Shown one piece after another: positions 37,573 to 43,106 of a DNA stretch of 43,106 bases. The stretch spans positions 1-43,106 of the IMG/VR virus record IMGVR_UViG_3300048687_000057, one strand, 5' to 3'. Numbering within the stretch: position 1 is the first letter of the stretch; each line of letters starts with the position of its first letter. This DNA is from a virus. Under the pieces are notes generated by a model. The model was not told the DNA's origin, searched no databases, and worked only from the letters and a program-made list of their open reading frames with translations. The position numbers and the translations under genes were made by a program.

Positions 37573-38313
37573 ATGACCCTGCGGTTCATCGGCACCAACA
37601 GCGACGATGGCGACTGCCCCACCCTGTACGACATCGCGGAGACGGACGAGATCCTGGTGCAGGGCGAGATCGAGACGGATCCCGAGCACCTCGCCGCGCT
37701 GCGCGACGTGAAGCCGACGGAGTCGTTCGTCCGCGTTCCCCGCGAGTTGCTTACCCGCTACTCGCCGCGCGAGCCTGCGCCTGCCCTGACTCCGTTCAAG
37801 GAGATCAGCCACCTGTTCCGCGAGTTCCGGCACACCGCCTGGCGCCTGGAGACCCGCCGCACCTACGCCTCCGACCGCACCGGCGCGAAGTGGCAGCGCT
37901 GGCTCGCCGGGGAGGACATCGCCGCGGAGCCGCCCAACGCGTGGCGGGTGAACGTCAAGGAGCAGACAGCGCAGGGCAAGAGGATCGGTCGCGTACGGAT
38001 CGTCGACGAGCCGGCCACCGACAACCAGCGGTTCCTCGCAGCGAGCGCGCCGAGCAACCTGGCCGCGGGCGAGGACATCCGCCACCTCACCCGCGCCCGC
38101 GCGCTAGAACTGCGCCTGCCCGATTACGACTTCTGGCTGTTCGACTCCAAGATCCTCGCGCGGTTCGCGTTCGACGACGAGGACACCACCCTCGGTGTGT
38201 ACGTCACCGAGGACCCCGCCGAGGTACTCGCCGCCTGCCAGGCCCGCGACGCCGCATGGCACCACGCCCTCCCTGCCACCGAGTTTGAGCAGCGGGTACG
38301 TTCCAGTGTGTGA
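37573..38313 (+). CDS. DUF6879-like protein, partner of XRE/DUF5753 regulator
   Basis: A 246-aa protein from ATG 37573 with GGAGG upstream. The C-terminal half has the pattern of the DUF6879 family found next to Streptomyces XRE regulators: 'FKEISHLFREFRHTAWRLETRRTY', 'GEDIRHLTRARALELRLPDYDFWLFDS', then YVTEDPAEVLAACQARDAAWHH. The first 80 residues are an added domain with acidic strands (CPTLYDIAETDEILVQGE). Such pairs are often viewed as toxin-antitoxin-like or developmental control units. It overlaps the regulator start by GTGA, so both are made together. Confidence 0.7.
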   Translation: MTLRFIGTNSDDGDCPTLYDIAETDEILVQGEIETDPEHLAALRDVKPTESFVRVPRELLTRYSPREPAPALTPFKEISHLFREFRHTAWRLETRRTYASDRTGAKWQRWLAGEDIAAEPPNAWRVNVKEQTAQGKRIGRVRIVDEPATDNQRFLAASAPSNLAAGEDIRHLTRARALELRLPDYDFWLFDSKILARFAFDDEDTTLGVYVTEDPAEVLAACQARDAAWHHALPATEFEQRVRSSV

Positions 38314-39149
38314 GTGAGTTCCAAGAAGCCCGGCAGATCCTCGGCGCGCGACTCTCGGAGTTGCGTGCCGAGTCGGGTATGGAGGGCAAAGACCTCGCCG
38401 CGACGCTCGGGTGGCAGCCCTCGAAGGTGAGCCGCCTACAGAGCGGCAAGCAGACGGCGAAGGCCTCGGACATCACCGAGTGGGCGGCCGCCGTTGGCCG
38501 GCCGGACGTTGAGCCGGAGCTCCAGGGCCTGCGCGCTGGCGTCGAGTTGAAGCACCGGACGTGGCGGCGGCAGCTCGCGGGCGGGCACGCCGAGCGGCAG
38601 AAGCTCGCGATCCGCGAGACCGCGGCAACGCGACTGATCCGGGCGTTCGAGGTGGCCCGTATCCCTGGGCTGTTGCAGACCCGCGAGTACGCGCGCGTCA
38701 TCTTCGACTCGAATGCCCGGTTCCGCGAGATCCCGGCGACGACGGACAAGGCCGTCGAGAACCGGCTGCGCCGGCAAGAGGCGCTGTACGAGCCGGGCAA
38801 GGAGTTCCGGTTCCTGCTGTGCGAGGCTGCGCTGTATCACCGGTCATGCCCGGCGAGCGTGATGGCCGCGCAGCTCGACCGCCTGTTCAACGTGGTCGGC
38901 CAGCCCCAAGTCGACCTCGCGGTCATCCCGTTCGGGTCGGAGCTGCGGCGGACGGCCGCGCATTCGTTCTGGATCTACGACCGGCGGCAGGTGATTGTGG
39001 AGACGATCACCGAGGAGCTGTGGCTCACGGCCGAGGACGACATCCGCCTGTACGAGCGGGCGTGGGAGTGGCTCGACTCGTCGGCCGAGCGCGGCCAGAT
39101 CGCCCGCCGCCTGATCGGCCGCGCACGGGCGTCTCTTGATCTCACGTGA
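38310..39149 (+). CDS. XRE/DUF5753 (WhiJ-type) regulator
   Basis: A 279-aa protein. The N-terminal helix-turn-helix (LGARLSELRAESGMEGKDLAATLGWQPSKVSRLQSGKQ) is of XRE type. The C-terminal domain (ETAATRLIRAFEVARIPGLLQTREYARVIF, then VVGQPQVDLAVIPFGSEL and SFWIYDRRQVIVETITEEL) is DUF5753. WhiJ, AbaA-locus and Scr1-like regulators of Streptomyces have this build and work with small partner proteins in development and in toxin-antitoxin-like control. The GTG start is coupled to the upstream gene. Phage repressor or host-modulation roles are both possible. Confidence 0.85.
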   Translation: MSEFQEARQILGARLSELRAESGMEGKDLAATLGWQPSKVSRLQSGKQTAKASDITEWAAAVGRPDVEPELQGLRAGVELKHRTWRRQLAGGHAERQKLAIRETAATRLIRAFEVARIPGLLQTREYARVIFDSNARFREIPATTDKAVENRLRRQEALYEPGKEFRFLLCEAALYHRSCPASVMAAQLDRLFNVVGQPQVDLAVIPFGSELRRTAAHSFWIYDRRQVIVETITEELWLTAEDDIRLYERAWEWLDSSAERGQIARRLIGRARASLDLT

Positions 39150-39178
39150 ACAACCCGGGCAACTGACGAACCGTTAGA

Positions 39179-39195
39179 TACAATCGCGCGCAATC
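39179..39195 (+). promoter_or_regulatory. -10-like TACAAT with overlapping GCGCGCAATC motif
   Basis: TACAAT (39179-39184) fits an actinobacterial -10 element and is followed at once by CGCGCGCAATC. The 10-mer at 39186-39195 is identical to the one in the 37457 palindrome. A promoter for the 39236 gene repressed by the neighbouring XRE protein is the simplest reading. No clear -35 is seen. Confidence 0.45.
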
Positions 39196-39235
39196 GATCA
39201 ACAACCGCGCACCCCACACCCCTACGGTCCACGCC

Positions 39236-39694
39236 ATGGCCGCAAAACGCCGCGCAACCAATCACCCACCCGGTGACGCCTGGCTTGCCGAATGCTCCGG
39301 GCACGAGCGCCTCGTGCACGAGGTGTGGTCGGTAGGCGGACTCGCACCGATCCACTGCACCCAATGGCTCGCCGCCGAAGCCCAACTCGCCACCGCACTG
39401 GAAGCCCGCAAGCGCATCCCCGCCAAGGCGCGCGGCCCCCTGCTCCTCGACTCCGGGCTGGACGCCGCATGGTGGCTCGTCCCACTGGACGCCGCCGACG
39501 AACTCGCCGACATCCGCCCCCTCACCGTGCACCCCTACGACTGGCCGCTGCACTGCCCGTCACCCCAGCGCCCGGCAGGCGGCCGGTTCTGGCTCGACGC
39601 CCCAGACGGCTCGGGCAAAGTCACGGATCCCGCCTGCCTGGCCGCAGCGTTCGGGCCCGCAGTCAGCGCACTCCGCGCGGAGGCATTCGGATGA
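39236..39694 (+). CDS. unrecognised Streptomyces-type protein
   Basis: A 152-aa soluble protein with no ribosome site, 51 bases after a TACAAT element. The sequence (DAWLAECSGHERLVHEVWSVGGLAPI, ARGPLLLDSGLDAAWWLVPLDAADEL, VHPYDWPLHCPSPQRPAGGRFWL) resembles proteins of Streptomyces mobile elements that share features with bifunctional primase-polymerase N-termini, but catalytic residues are not evident. It is coupled to the next gene by ATGA overlap. Confidence 0.55.
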   Translation: MAAKRRATNHPPGDAWLAECSGHERLVHEVWSVGGLAPIHCTQWLAAEAQLATALEARKRIPAKARGPLLLDSGLDAAWWLVPLDAADELADIRPLTVHPYDWPLHCPSPQRPAGGRFWLDAPDGSGKVTDPACLAAAFGPAVSALRAEAFG

Positions 39695-40026
39695 CCCCAA
39701 GAACAGCACCAGTCCCGGCGGCCGCCGAGCCGATCCTCGTATCCGTACCGCCCGTCAACACACTGTCCGAGCCACAGCGATGCGGGCGCAGTTGCGTGTG
39801 GTGCAGCAGCGCTCTCGCGATGGGCCACAGCGTCGACGTCGGCGAGCGCGATGACGAGAGCGGCCGGCACTGGTTCCCGCGCGGCTGCCCGCGATGCTCG
39901 GCGAAGCAGGTGTACGTACAGCTCATAGAACACGCCGCATCCTGCGAGCAGTGCGTCGACAACGGCGGCTTGTGCCCGGCCTCCGCCGAGCTGCGGCGAG
40001 CACTCAAGGAAGGGCGGGCGCGATGA
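39691..40026 (+). CDS. zinc-motif protein
   Basis: A 111-aa protein, ATG overlapping the preceding stop. Cysteine pairs at CVWC, CPRC, CEQC and CPAS suggest two zinc knuckles (CGRSCVWCSSAL..., RGCPRCSAKQVYVQLIEHAASCEQC). Common type in Streptomyces integrative elements and phages; DNA or protein binding likely. Confidence 0.6.
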   Translation: MTPRTAPVPAAAEPILVSVPPVNTLSEPQRCGRSCVWCSSALAMGHSVDVGERDDESGRHWFPRGCPRCSAKQVYVQLIEHAASCEQCVDNGGLCPASAELRRALKEGRAR

Positions 40027-40235
40027 CCACCGACCGCGGGCGGATCTGCTGGCAATGCGACGAGCCGATCCAGTCCGCTGATGAGGTCGTTTTGGCCGAC
40101 GTCTTCAGCAACTCGGGCGCAGGGGCAAGCATCGAACTGCACCGCACGTGTCCCGTGGCGCCCTCGCCGAGGCAGACCGCCCCGGTCGGATGGGGTGCAC
40201 GTAGCGACCGCGTCGCTCCGCCGTCCCAGAACTGA
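40023..40235 (+). CDS. small zinc-motif protein
   Basis: A 70-aa protein with CWQCDEPI near residue 9 and HRTC near residue 46, forming a possible zinc site. ATGA overlap with the upstream gene. The Pro/Arg tail has no structure that can be seen. Confidence 0.55.
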   Translation: MTTDRGRICWQCDEPIQSADEVVLADVFSNSGAGASIELHRTCPVAPSPRQTAPVGWGARSDRVAPPSQN

Positions 40236-40353
40236 CCATGCCCCCGCCGCCGGCATCTCCACGGATCCCCCGACGGCGGGACGTGCGGCCGTCCGTGCCC
40301 GTGCGCCGGGCGGCCGCTTCAATCTCCCGCACACCCAGACCCCGTGCGCGGGC

Positions 40354-40387
40354 GGGCGGCGGCATGACGGCGGAAGTGCCGCCGCCC
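40354..40387 (+). terminator. hairpin upstream of the 40408 ORF
   Basis: GGGCGGCGGCA pairs with TGCCGCCGCCC over eleven bases around a 12-nt loop. It lies between the 40235 stop and the ATG at 40408, so it may end the zinc-protein operon. Confidence 0.5.
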
Positions 40388-40407
40388 ATCAATTCGGAAG
40401 GTGCCAC

Positions 40408-40530
40408 ATGACCGAATGGACCGACCCTCGGCACGCGGCCCTGGTCGCAGCCTGGCGGCGCGCACAGCAATCGGCTCCCCGCCCGGAGGAGCGGCCGGTG
40501 CGGGGCTTCACGGTTCCCGTAAAAAGCTGA
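40408..40530 (+). CDS. very small basic protein
   Basis: A 40-aa protein from ATG 40408 with GGAAGG upstream (TEWTDPRHAALVAAWRRAQQ...RPVRGFTVPVKS). It converges with the XRE gene at 40542. The size makes it uncertain, but the ribosome site and G/C bias support it. Confidence 0.45.
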   Translation: MTEWTDPRHAALVAAWRRAQQSAPRPEERPVRGFTVPVKS

Positions 40531-40541
40531 CGCTCCCCGAA

Positions 40542-40772
40542 CTAGACGAGGTCGCGGAGCGGGACGCCGAGCGCGTCGGCGATGCGGATCAGGTTGTCGA
40601 GGACTGGCGAGGCGTGACCCTGCTCGATCCTGTTGATCGCCTGCCGGTCGAGGCCGGCCCGTTCCGCCAAGGTCTCCTGCGTCATGTTCGCGTGGAGGCG
40701 TGCGGCCCGGATGCGGTCGCCGACGGCGCGTCGGGCGGCGAGGACGCGGGGCGTGGGTGGGGCGGGCGGCAC
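40542..40772 (-). CDS. small XRE-family repressor candidate
   Basis: A 76-aa protein that is essentially one XRE helix-turn-helix domain (IRAARLHANMTQETLAERAGLDRQAINRIEQGHASPV, then NLIRIADALGVPL). Start GTG 40770-40772, with a stop two codons upstream. No strong ribosome site. Single-domain XRE proteins beside attP and integrase are frequent lysogeny regulators. The upstream space holds paired repeats that could be its operators. Confidence 0.78.
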   Translation of the reverse strand: MPPAPPTPRVLAARRAVGDRIRAARLHANMTQETLAERAGLDRQAINRIEQGHASPVLDNLIRIADALGVPLRDLV

Positions 40773-40812
40773 CCGTCAACCGTTGCTGCACCATGATCCA
40801 CTGTCTGTATCG

Positions 40813-40852
40813 TCGACCGTACATTCTTCGATCACGAATCGACCACACATGC
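40813..40852. promoter_or_regulatory. repeats upstream of the XRE gene, operator candidates
   Basis: TCGACCGTACATTC (40813-40826) and TCGACCACACATGC (40839-40852) are imperfect direct repeats 26 bases apart. Between them is the inverted repeat TCGAT-CACGA-ATCGA (40828-40842). They lie 41-80 bases upstream of the minus-strand XRE start. Confidence 0.5.
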
Positions 40853-40989
40853 AAGAGCTGTGCGAACAAGGGGCACGGTCGAGTGATTCCAGGCATGGAC
40901 CCCGGCGTTCGTGGCACCCACCCCGGCACTGTGCATATGACAACTGCACTGGCCCTAGACCGCCCTCAGCGCTGCGAATGAGGGCTCAT

Positions 40990-41033
40990 GGCGCTCTCCT
41001 CGGATGTACGCCCGTCCGTCCGAGGAGGGCGCC
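40990..41033. terminator. 14-bp hairpin
   Basis: GGCGCTCTCCTCGG pairs with CCGAGGAGGGCGCC (one G-U) around a 16-nt loop. Confidence 0.6.
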
Positions 41034-41103
41034 CTCGTGTTTGTGGCTGAGATGGGTTCACGGTGTCACCCCGGAAGCGGGGTAGCCCCTACCGTTGAAC
41101 GCA

Positions 41104-41136
41104 ACGGCCCCCGCCGACGATTGCGGCGGGGGCCGT
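41104..41136. terminator. 13-bp perfect hairpin
   Basis: ACGGCCCCCGCCG pairs perfectly with CGGCGGGGGCCGT around a 7-nt loop. One of the most stable stems in the window. Confidence 0.7.
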
Positions 41137-41302
41137 GGCCTGTGGTCCGGGCCTCCCCGCCCAGAGTCACAGGAAGTCGACGAGCGCCCGTCTGGCGCGC
41201 GCGGGGAGACGCGCCAGCCCTCGTCGGAACCGACTGTATGCCCCATCGAGGCAGCGACCACTCCCCCGAACGGGTGACCCGCACAGCAAGATCACTAGGG
41301 GT

Positions 41303-41323
41303 TGTGGACTCTATGTGGACTTC
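41303..41323 (+). repeat. attP arm repeat, left copy (TGTGGACTCT..GTGGA.TTC)
   Basis: TGTGGACTCTATGTGGACTTC. A near-copy in the same orientation lies at 41552-41571. The two flank the attachment core, as arm-type integrase sites do. Confidence 0.55.
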
Positions 41324-41333
41324 GATCACAGGA

Positions 41334-41365
41334 GAGGCCTCCCGGTGATCTCACCGAGAGGCCTC
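41334..41365 (-). terminator. terminator downstream of the tRNA half-gene
   Basis: GAGGCCTCCCGGTGA pairs with TCACCGAGAGGCCTC at 14 of 15 positions. On the minus strand it follows the tRNA 3' end by about 20 bases, so after integration it could end the rebuilt host tRNA transcript. Confidence 0.65.
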
Positions 41366-41386
41366 TGACCTGCTACTTACACACGG

Positions 41387-41433
41387 TGGGCGCGGACGGT
41401 TTCGAACCGCCGACATTCTGCTTGTAAGGCAGG
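41387..41433 (-). other. attP core: 3' half of a tRNA-Val(UAC) gene
   Basis: On the minus strand, CCTGC-CTTACAA-GCAGA forms an anticodon arm (anticodon TAC), followed by variable loop ATGTC, T arm GGCGG-TTCGAAA-CCGTC, acceptor half CGCGCCC and discriminator A. The 5' half of the tRNA is absent, so it is not a working gene. Tyrosine integrases of Streptomyces commonly use such tRNA 3' halves, which restore the host tRNA on insertion. The exact core limits cannot be set without the host sequence. Confidence 0.75.
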
Positions 41434-41453
41434 TCTTCCATCTGACCAGCGTT

Positions 41454-41534
41454 TCCGAGATCCTCCGAGAGCCTCCGAGAGCGTTCTACGGCCCTCACGA
41501 CTCCCCGAATTGGGATCTTCCGAGATCCTCCGAG
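41454..41534 (+). repeat. phased TCCGAG repeats, integrase arm-site candidates
   Basis: TCCGAG occurs at 41454, 41464 and 41474 (exact 10-base steps) and again at 41519 and 41529. A 17-mer, TTCCGAGATCCTCCGAG, is repeated at 41453-41469 and 41518-41534. They lie between the attP core and the integrase stop. Confidence 0.7.
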
Positions 41535-41551
41535 CACCCCCGAGGGGGTCC

Positions 41552-41571
41552 TGTGGACTCTTCGTGGATTC
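41552..41571 (+). repeat. attP arm repeat, right copy
   Basis: TGTGGACTCTTCGTGGATTC, in the same orientation as the copy at 41303-41323, on the other side of the core. Confidence 0.55.
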
Positions 41572-41583
41572 CCGCCCGATCCG

Positions 41584-42876
41584 TCACTCAACGGCCCGGA
41601 GTCCACGTTCCTCTCCCCCCTCCCCGGTCAACGCCGTACGCACCCGCTCCTGCGCGCCCTCGCCCTCGTGGGTGTAGATCCACGTGACCTTCCCGCCGCG
41701 CTTCTGCCCGAGGAAGGCCTGCGTATCCACCTCCGCCACACCCGCGTGATGCAGACGACTCGCGACGTCGTGCCGGTACTCGTACAGCCGCGGCCACCAC
41801 TCAGTGCGACCCGTTTCCGGATCCTTCACCTTGCGCGCCACGCCCGCCTGCTCAATGGCCTTCTTCCACGGGCGCTGCAAGTTGTTCATGTTCAGCGCAG
41901 CCCCCTTCGGGCCCCGGAACACCAGCTCCTCCGTGTGCAGGTCGTATCCGTCACCGAGCGCTGAACGCGTGCGCTTCGGCTGCCACTTGGCGACCATCCA
42001 GCGCAGCGCCTCCATCGCCGTCGGCGTCAACGGCACCGTCCGGAACCCCGCCTCGGTCTTGGGCGCCTCCTGCCTACACAGACGCCCCCGGTCGAGCACC
42101 AGGATCTCCCGCACCTGAACCGTCATCGCCTCCTCGTCCACGCAGTGCAGCCGCAGACCCGCGTATTCGCCGGGCCGCATGCCCGTCTCGTACGCGAAAT
42201 CACGGAGAATGCGCTGGTAGTACTCGGGAAGCGCCGCATGGATCAGCGCGTACTGCGCGGCCGTGGGCGGCTTCAGATCGTCGGGGTGCTTGGCCGGCTT
42301 TGGCGCCGTGACCTCCAGATGCTCGGCGGGATTGTCCTTGATCCGCTCGCCGTCCTTGATCGCAGCGTCGAGGAGCGAGATCATCAGCCGCCGCACCTGG
42401 CACTGCGTCCGGTACCCCTTCACCTCGCGCGTGAGCCACGCCTGAAGCGACATGTAGTCCAGATCGATCAGCTTGTACTTGGACCACTTCGGTTCGATGT
42501 GCGCGGTCCAGACGCTCTCTTTCCGGTTCCGGGTCTTGACCTTCCCCTTCTTGCTCTGGACCTCCCAGTACTGCGCCCACCAGTCGCCGACGCGGATCTT
42601 GCCCCGTTCCGGGTCCCGGTAGTTGCGCTGCCGGACGGCCGTGCGCGTCTCGTCGAGGAACGCCTCAGCCGCCTTCTTACCGCCGTCCGCGATGGTGAAG
42701 TTGCGCGCCTTCTGCGTGCCGGTGGGGTCGCGGTAGCGAGCCTGCCACGAGCCGACGCAGTCGCGGCGCGGCTTGCGCTCGCCGTGCTTGGCCGGCGGGT
42801 ACGCCGCCAGGCACAACGGGCAGCCGCACGCCTTCGAGCGGATCTGTCGCGGGTTGTTCGCCGGCCTACGCGGCAT
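41584..42876 (-). CDS. int: tyrosine recombinase integrase
   Basis: A 430-aa site-specific recombinase. I place the start at ATG 42874-42876, with GGGGAGAG upstream; the frame stays open to 43059, but that part looks non-coding. An N-terminal Cys cluster (CGCPLC, residues 18-22) precedes an AP2-like arm-binding region (GSWQARYRDPTGTQK), a SAM-like core-binding domain (about 92-190) and the catalytic domain. Arg234 (TGMRPGEY), Lys273 (KTEAG), Arg368 (YEYRHD) and Tyr401 (WIYTHE) form the active site. The box II His is replaced by Tyr365 and the later His by Gln391 (FLGQ). It would catalyse insertion at tRNA-Val. The gene ends 150 bases from the attP core. Confidence 0.9.
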   Translation of the reverse strand: MPRRPANNPRQIRSKACGCPLCLAAYPPAKHGERKPRRDCVGSWQARYRDPTGTQKARNFTIADGGKKAAEAFLDETRTAVRQRNYRDPERGKIRVGDWWAQYWEVQSKKGKVKTRNRKESVWTAHIEPKWSKYKLIDLDYMSLQAWLTREVKGYRTQCQVRRLMISLLDAAIKDGERIKDNPAEHLEVTAPKPAKHPDDLKPPTAAQYALIHAALPEYYQRILRDFAYETGMRPGEYAGLRLHCVDEEAMTVQVREILVLDRGRLCRQEAPKTEAGFRTVPLTPTAMEALRWMVAKWQPKRTRSALGDGYDLHTEELVFRGPKGAALNMNNLQRPWKKAIEQAGVARKVKDPETGRTEWWPRLYEYRHDVASRLHHAGVAEVDTQAFLGQKRGGKVTWIYTHEGEGAQERVRTALTGEGGEERGLRAVE

Positions 42877-42991
42877 GCCGCTCTCCCCGTCCGCGCGGGG
42901 TGGCCCGGCCTGTGCCGTAGCTCCGCGCTTGAAGATCGGCAGGGAATGCCGCACTTTCCGGATGGCCCATGGCCCGTATGGGCCTAGCCAT
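42866..42991 (-). CDS. possible 41-aa ORF overlapping the integrase start
   Basis: From ATG 42989-42991, with AAGGTG six bases upstream, the frame reads MARPIRAMGHP and ends GERHAA, overlapping the integrase start by 11 bases. It has no helix-turn-helix, so it is not an obvious excisionase. It may serve as a leader peptide coupling integrase translation, or be a chance frame. Confidence 0.3.
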   Translation of the reverse strand: MARPIRAMGHPESAAFPADLQARSYGTGRATPRGRGERHAA

Positions 42992-43106
42992 GCTTGATCA
43001 CCTTGTCGCTCCTCCGCTGCTTGGGGATGTGCGTGAGGAGCCGGACCGGCTCCCCGCACCAGCAGCGTGCACCCGACTGCCCCTGAGGGATGGCAAGTTC
43101 GGCGAG

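Larger units (their letters stand above)
40853..41302. other. non-coding region with stacked hairpins between immunity and attP
   Basis: No gene is convincing here. The stretch contains two strong terminators (listed separately) and a GTTCA/TGAAC-type imperfect stem at about 41055-41100. It appears to insulate the regulator genes from the attachment site and the tRNA transcript. Confidence 0.55.

Noticed and set aside
41387-41433. Plus-strand reading of the tRNA half as tRNA-Tyr (GTA anticodon)
   Set aside because: The T arm and acceptor end are canonical only on the minus strand (TTCGAAA loop, CGCGCCC-A end), giving tRNA-Val(UAC).
1-43106. CRISPR arrays, rRNA genes, IS elements
   Set aside because: No spaced identical repeats of CRISPR length, no rRNA-like conserved stretches and no transposase motifs were seen on either strand.

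Overview
The window is high-GC actinobacterial DNA, and the gene content is that of a temperate siphophage of Streptomyces or a close relative. The evidence is strong G/C preference at third codon positions, many GTG starts, overlapping ATGA/GTGA gene junctions, Streptomyces-type small zinc-motif proteins, a tyrosine integrase beside a tRNA-derived attachment site, and a complete HK97-type head plus long-tail module.

Layout. (1) 0.05-8.7 kb, early region: a DnaB/RecA-fold replicative helicase, a phage tRNA with anticodon UAA, a chain of small overlapping ORFs (zinc-motif proteins, an HNH protein, small membrane proteins), a DEDDh exoribonuclease, and a gene behind a near-perfect RecA-independent DNA-damage promoter. 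Small regulators and minus-strand accessory ORFs follow. (2) 8.7-16.1 kb, accessory region: minus-strand membrane-protein genes, a small DNA-binding protein with a 28-bp perfect palindrome upstream, a plus-strand cassette of membrane proteins resembling Streptomyces conjugative 'spread' (Spd) genes and ending in an iteron-like TCTACC array, and a lipoprotein gene. (3) 16.1-34.5 kb, virion genes in canonical order: TerS, TerL, portal, minor capsid, scaffold, major capsid, connectors, tail terminator, tail tube, frameshifted tail chaperones, tape measure, large minor tail protein, beta-helix tailspike. (4) 34.5-37.4 kb, lysis: PGRP-type amidase, holin, a second membrane protein, and a membrane-anchored collagen-like protein overlapped antisense by another gene. 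(5) 37.4-41.3 kb, control region: a DUF6879-like gene plus an XRE/DUF5753 regulator (WhiJ type) flanked by a shared GCGCGCAATC motif, zinc-motif ORFs, and a small XRE regulator on the minus strand. (6) 41.3-43.1 kb: attP and integrase. The attP core is the 3' half of a tRNA-Val(UAC) gene, flanked on both sides by direct repeats that look like integrase arm sites.

Phage genes lie on both sides of the attachment core and arm-like repeats flank it, so this looks like an intact attP (free, circularised or virion genome) opened between integrase and helicase rather than a prophage with attL and attR at its ends; that is inference.

The most unusual content is the phage-borne UUA-decoding tRNA with a short variable loop together with two phage genes carrying in-frame TTA codons, the leaderless PafBC-type damage promoter, the phased TCTACC array, the Spd-like cassette without a TraB translocase, and several matched operator-like repeats.
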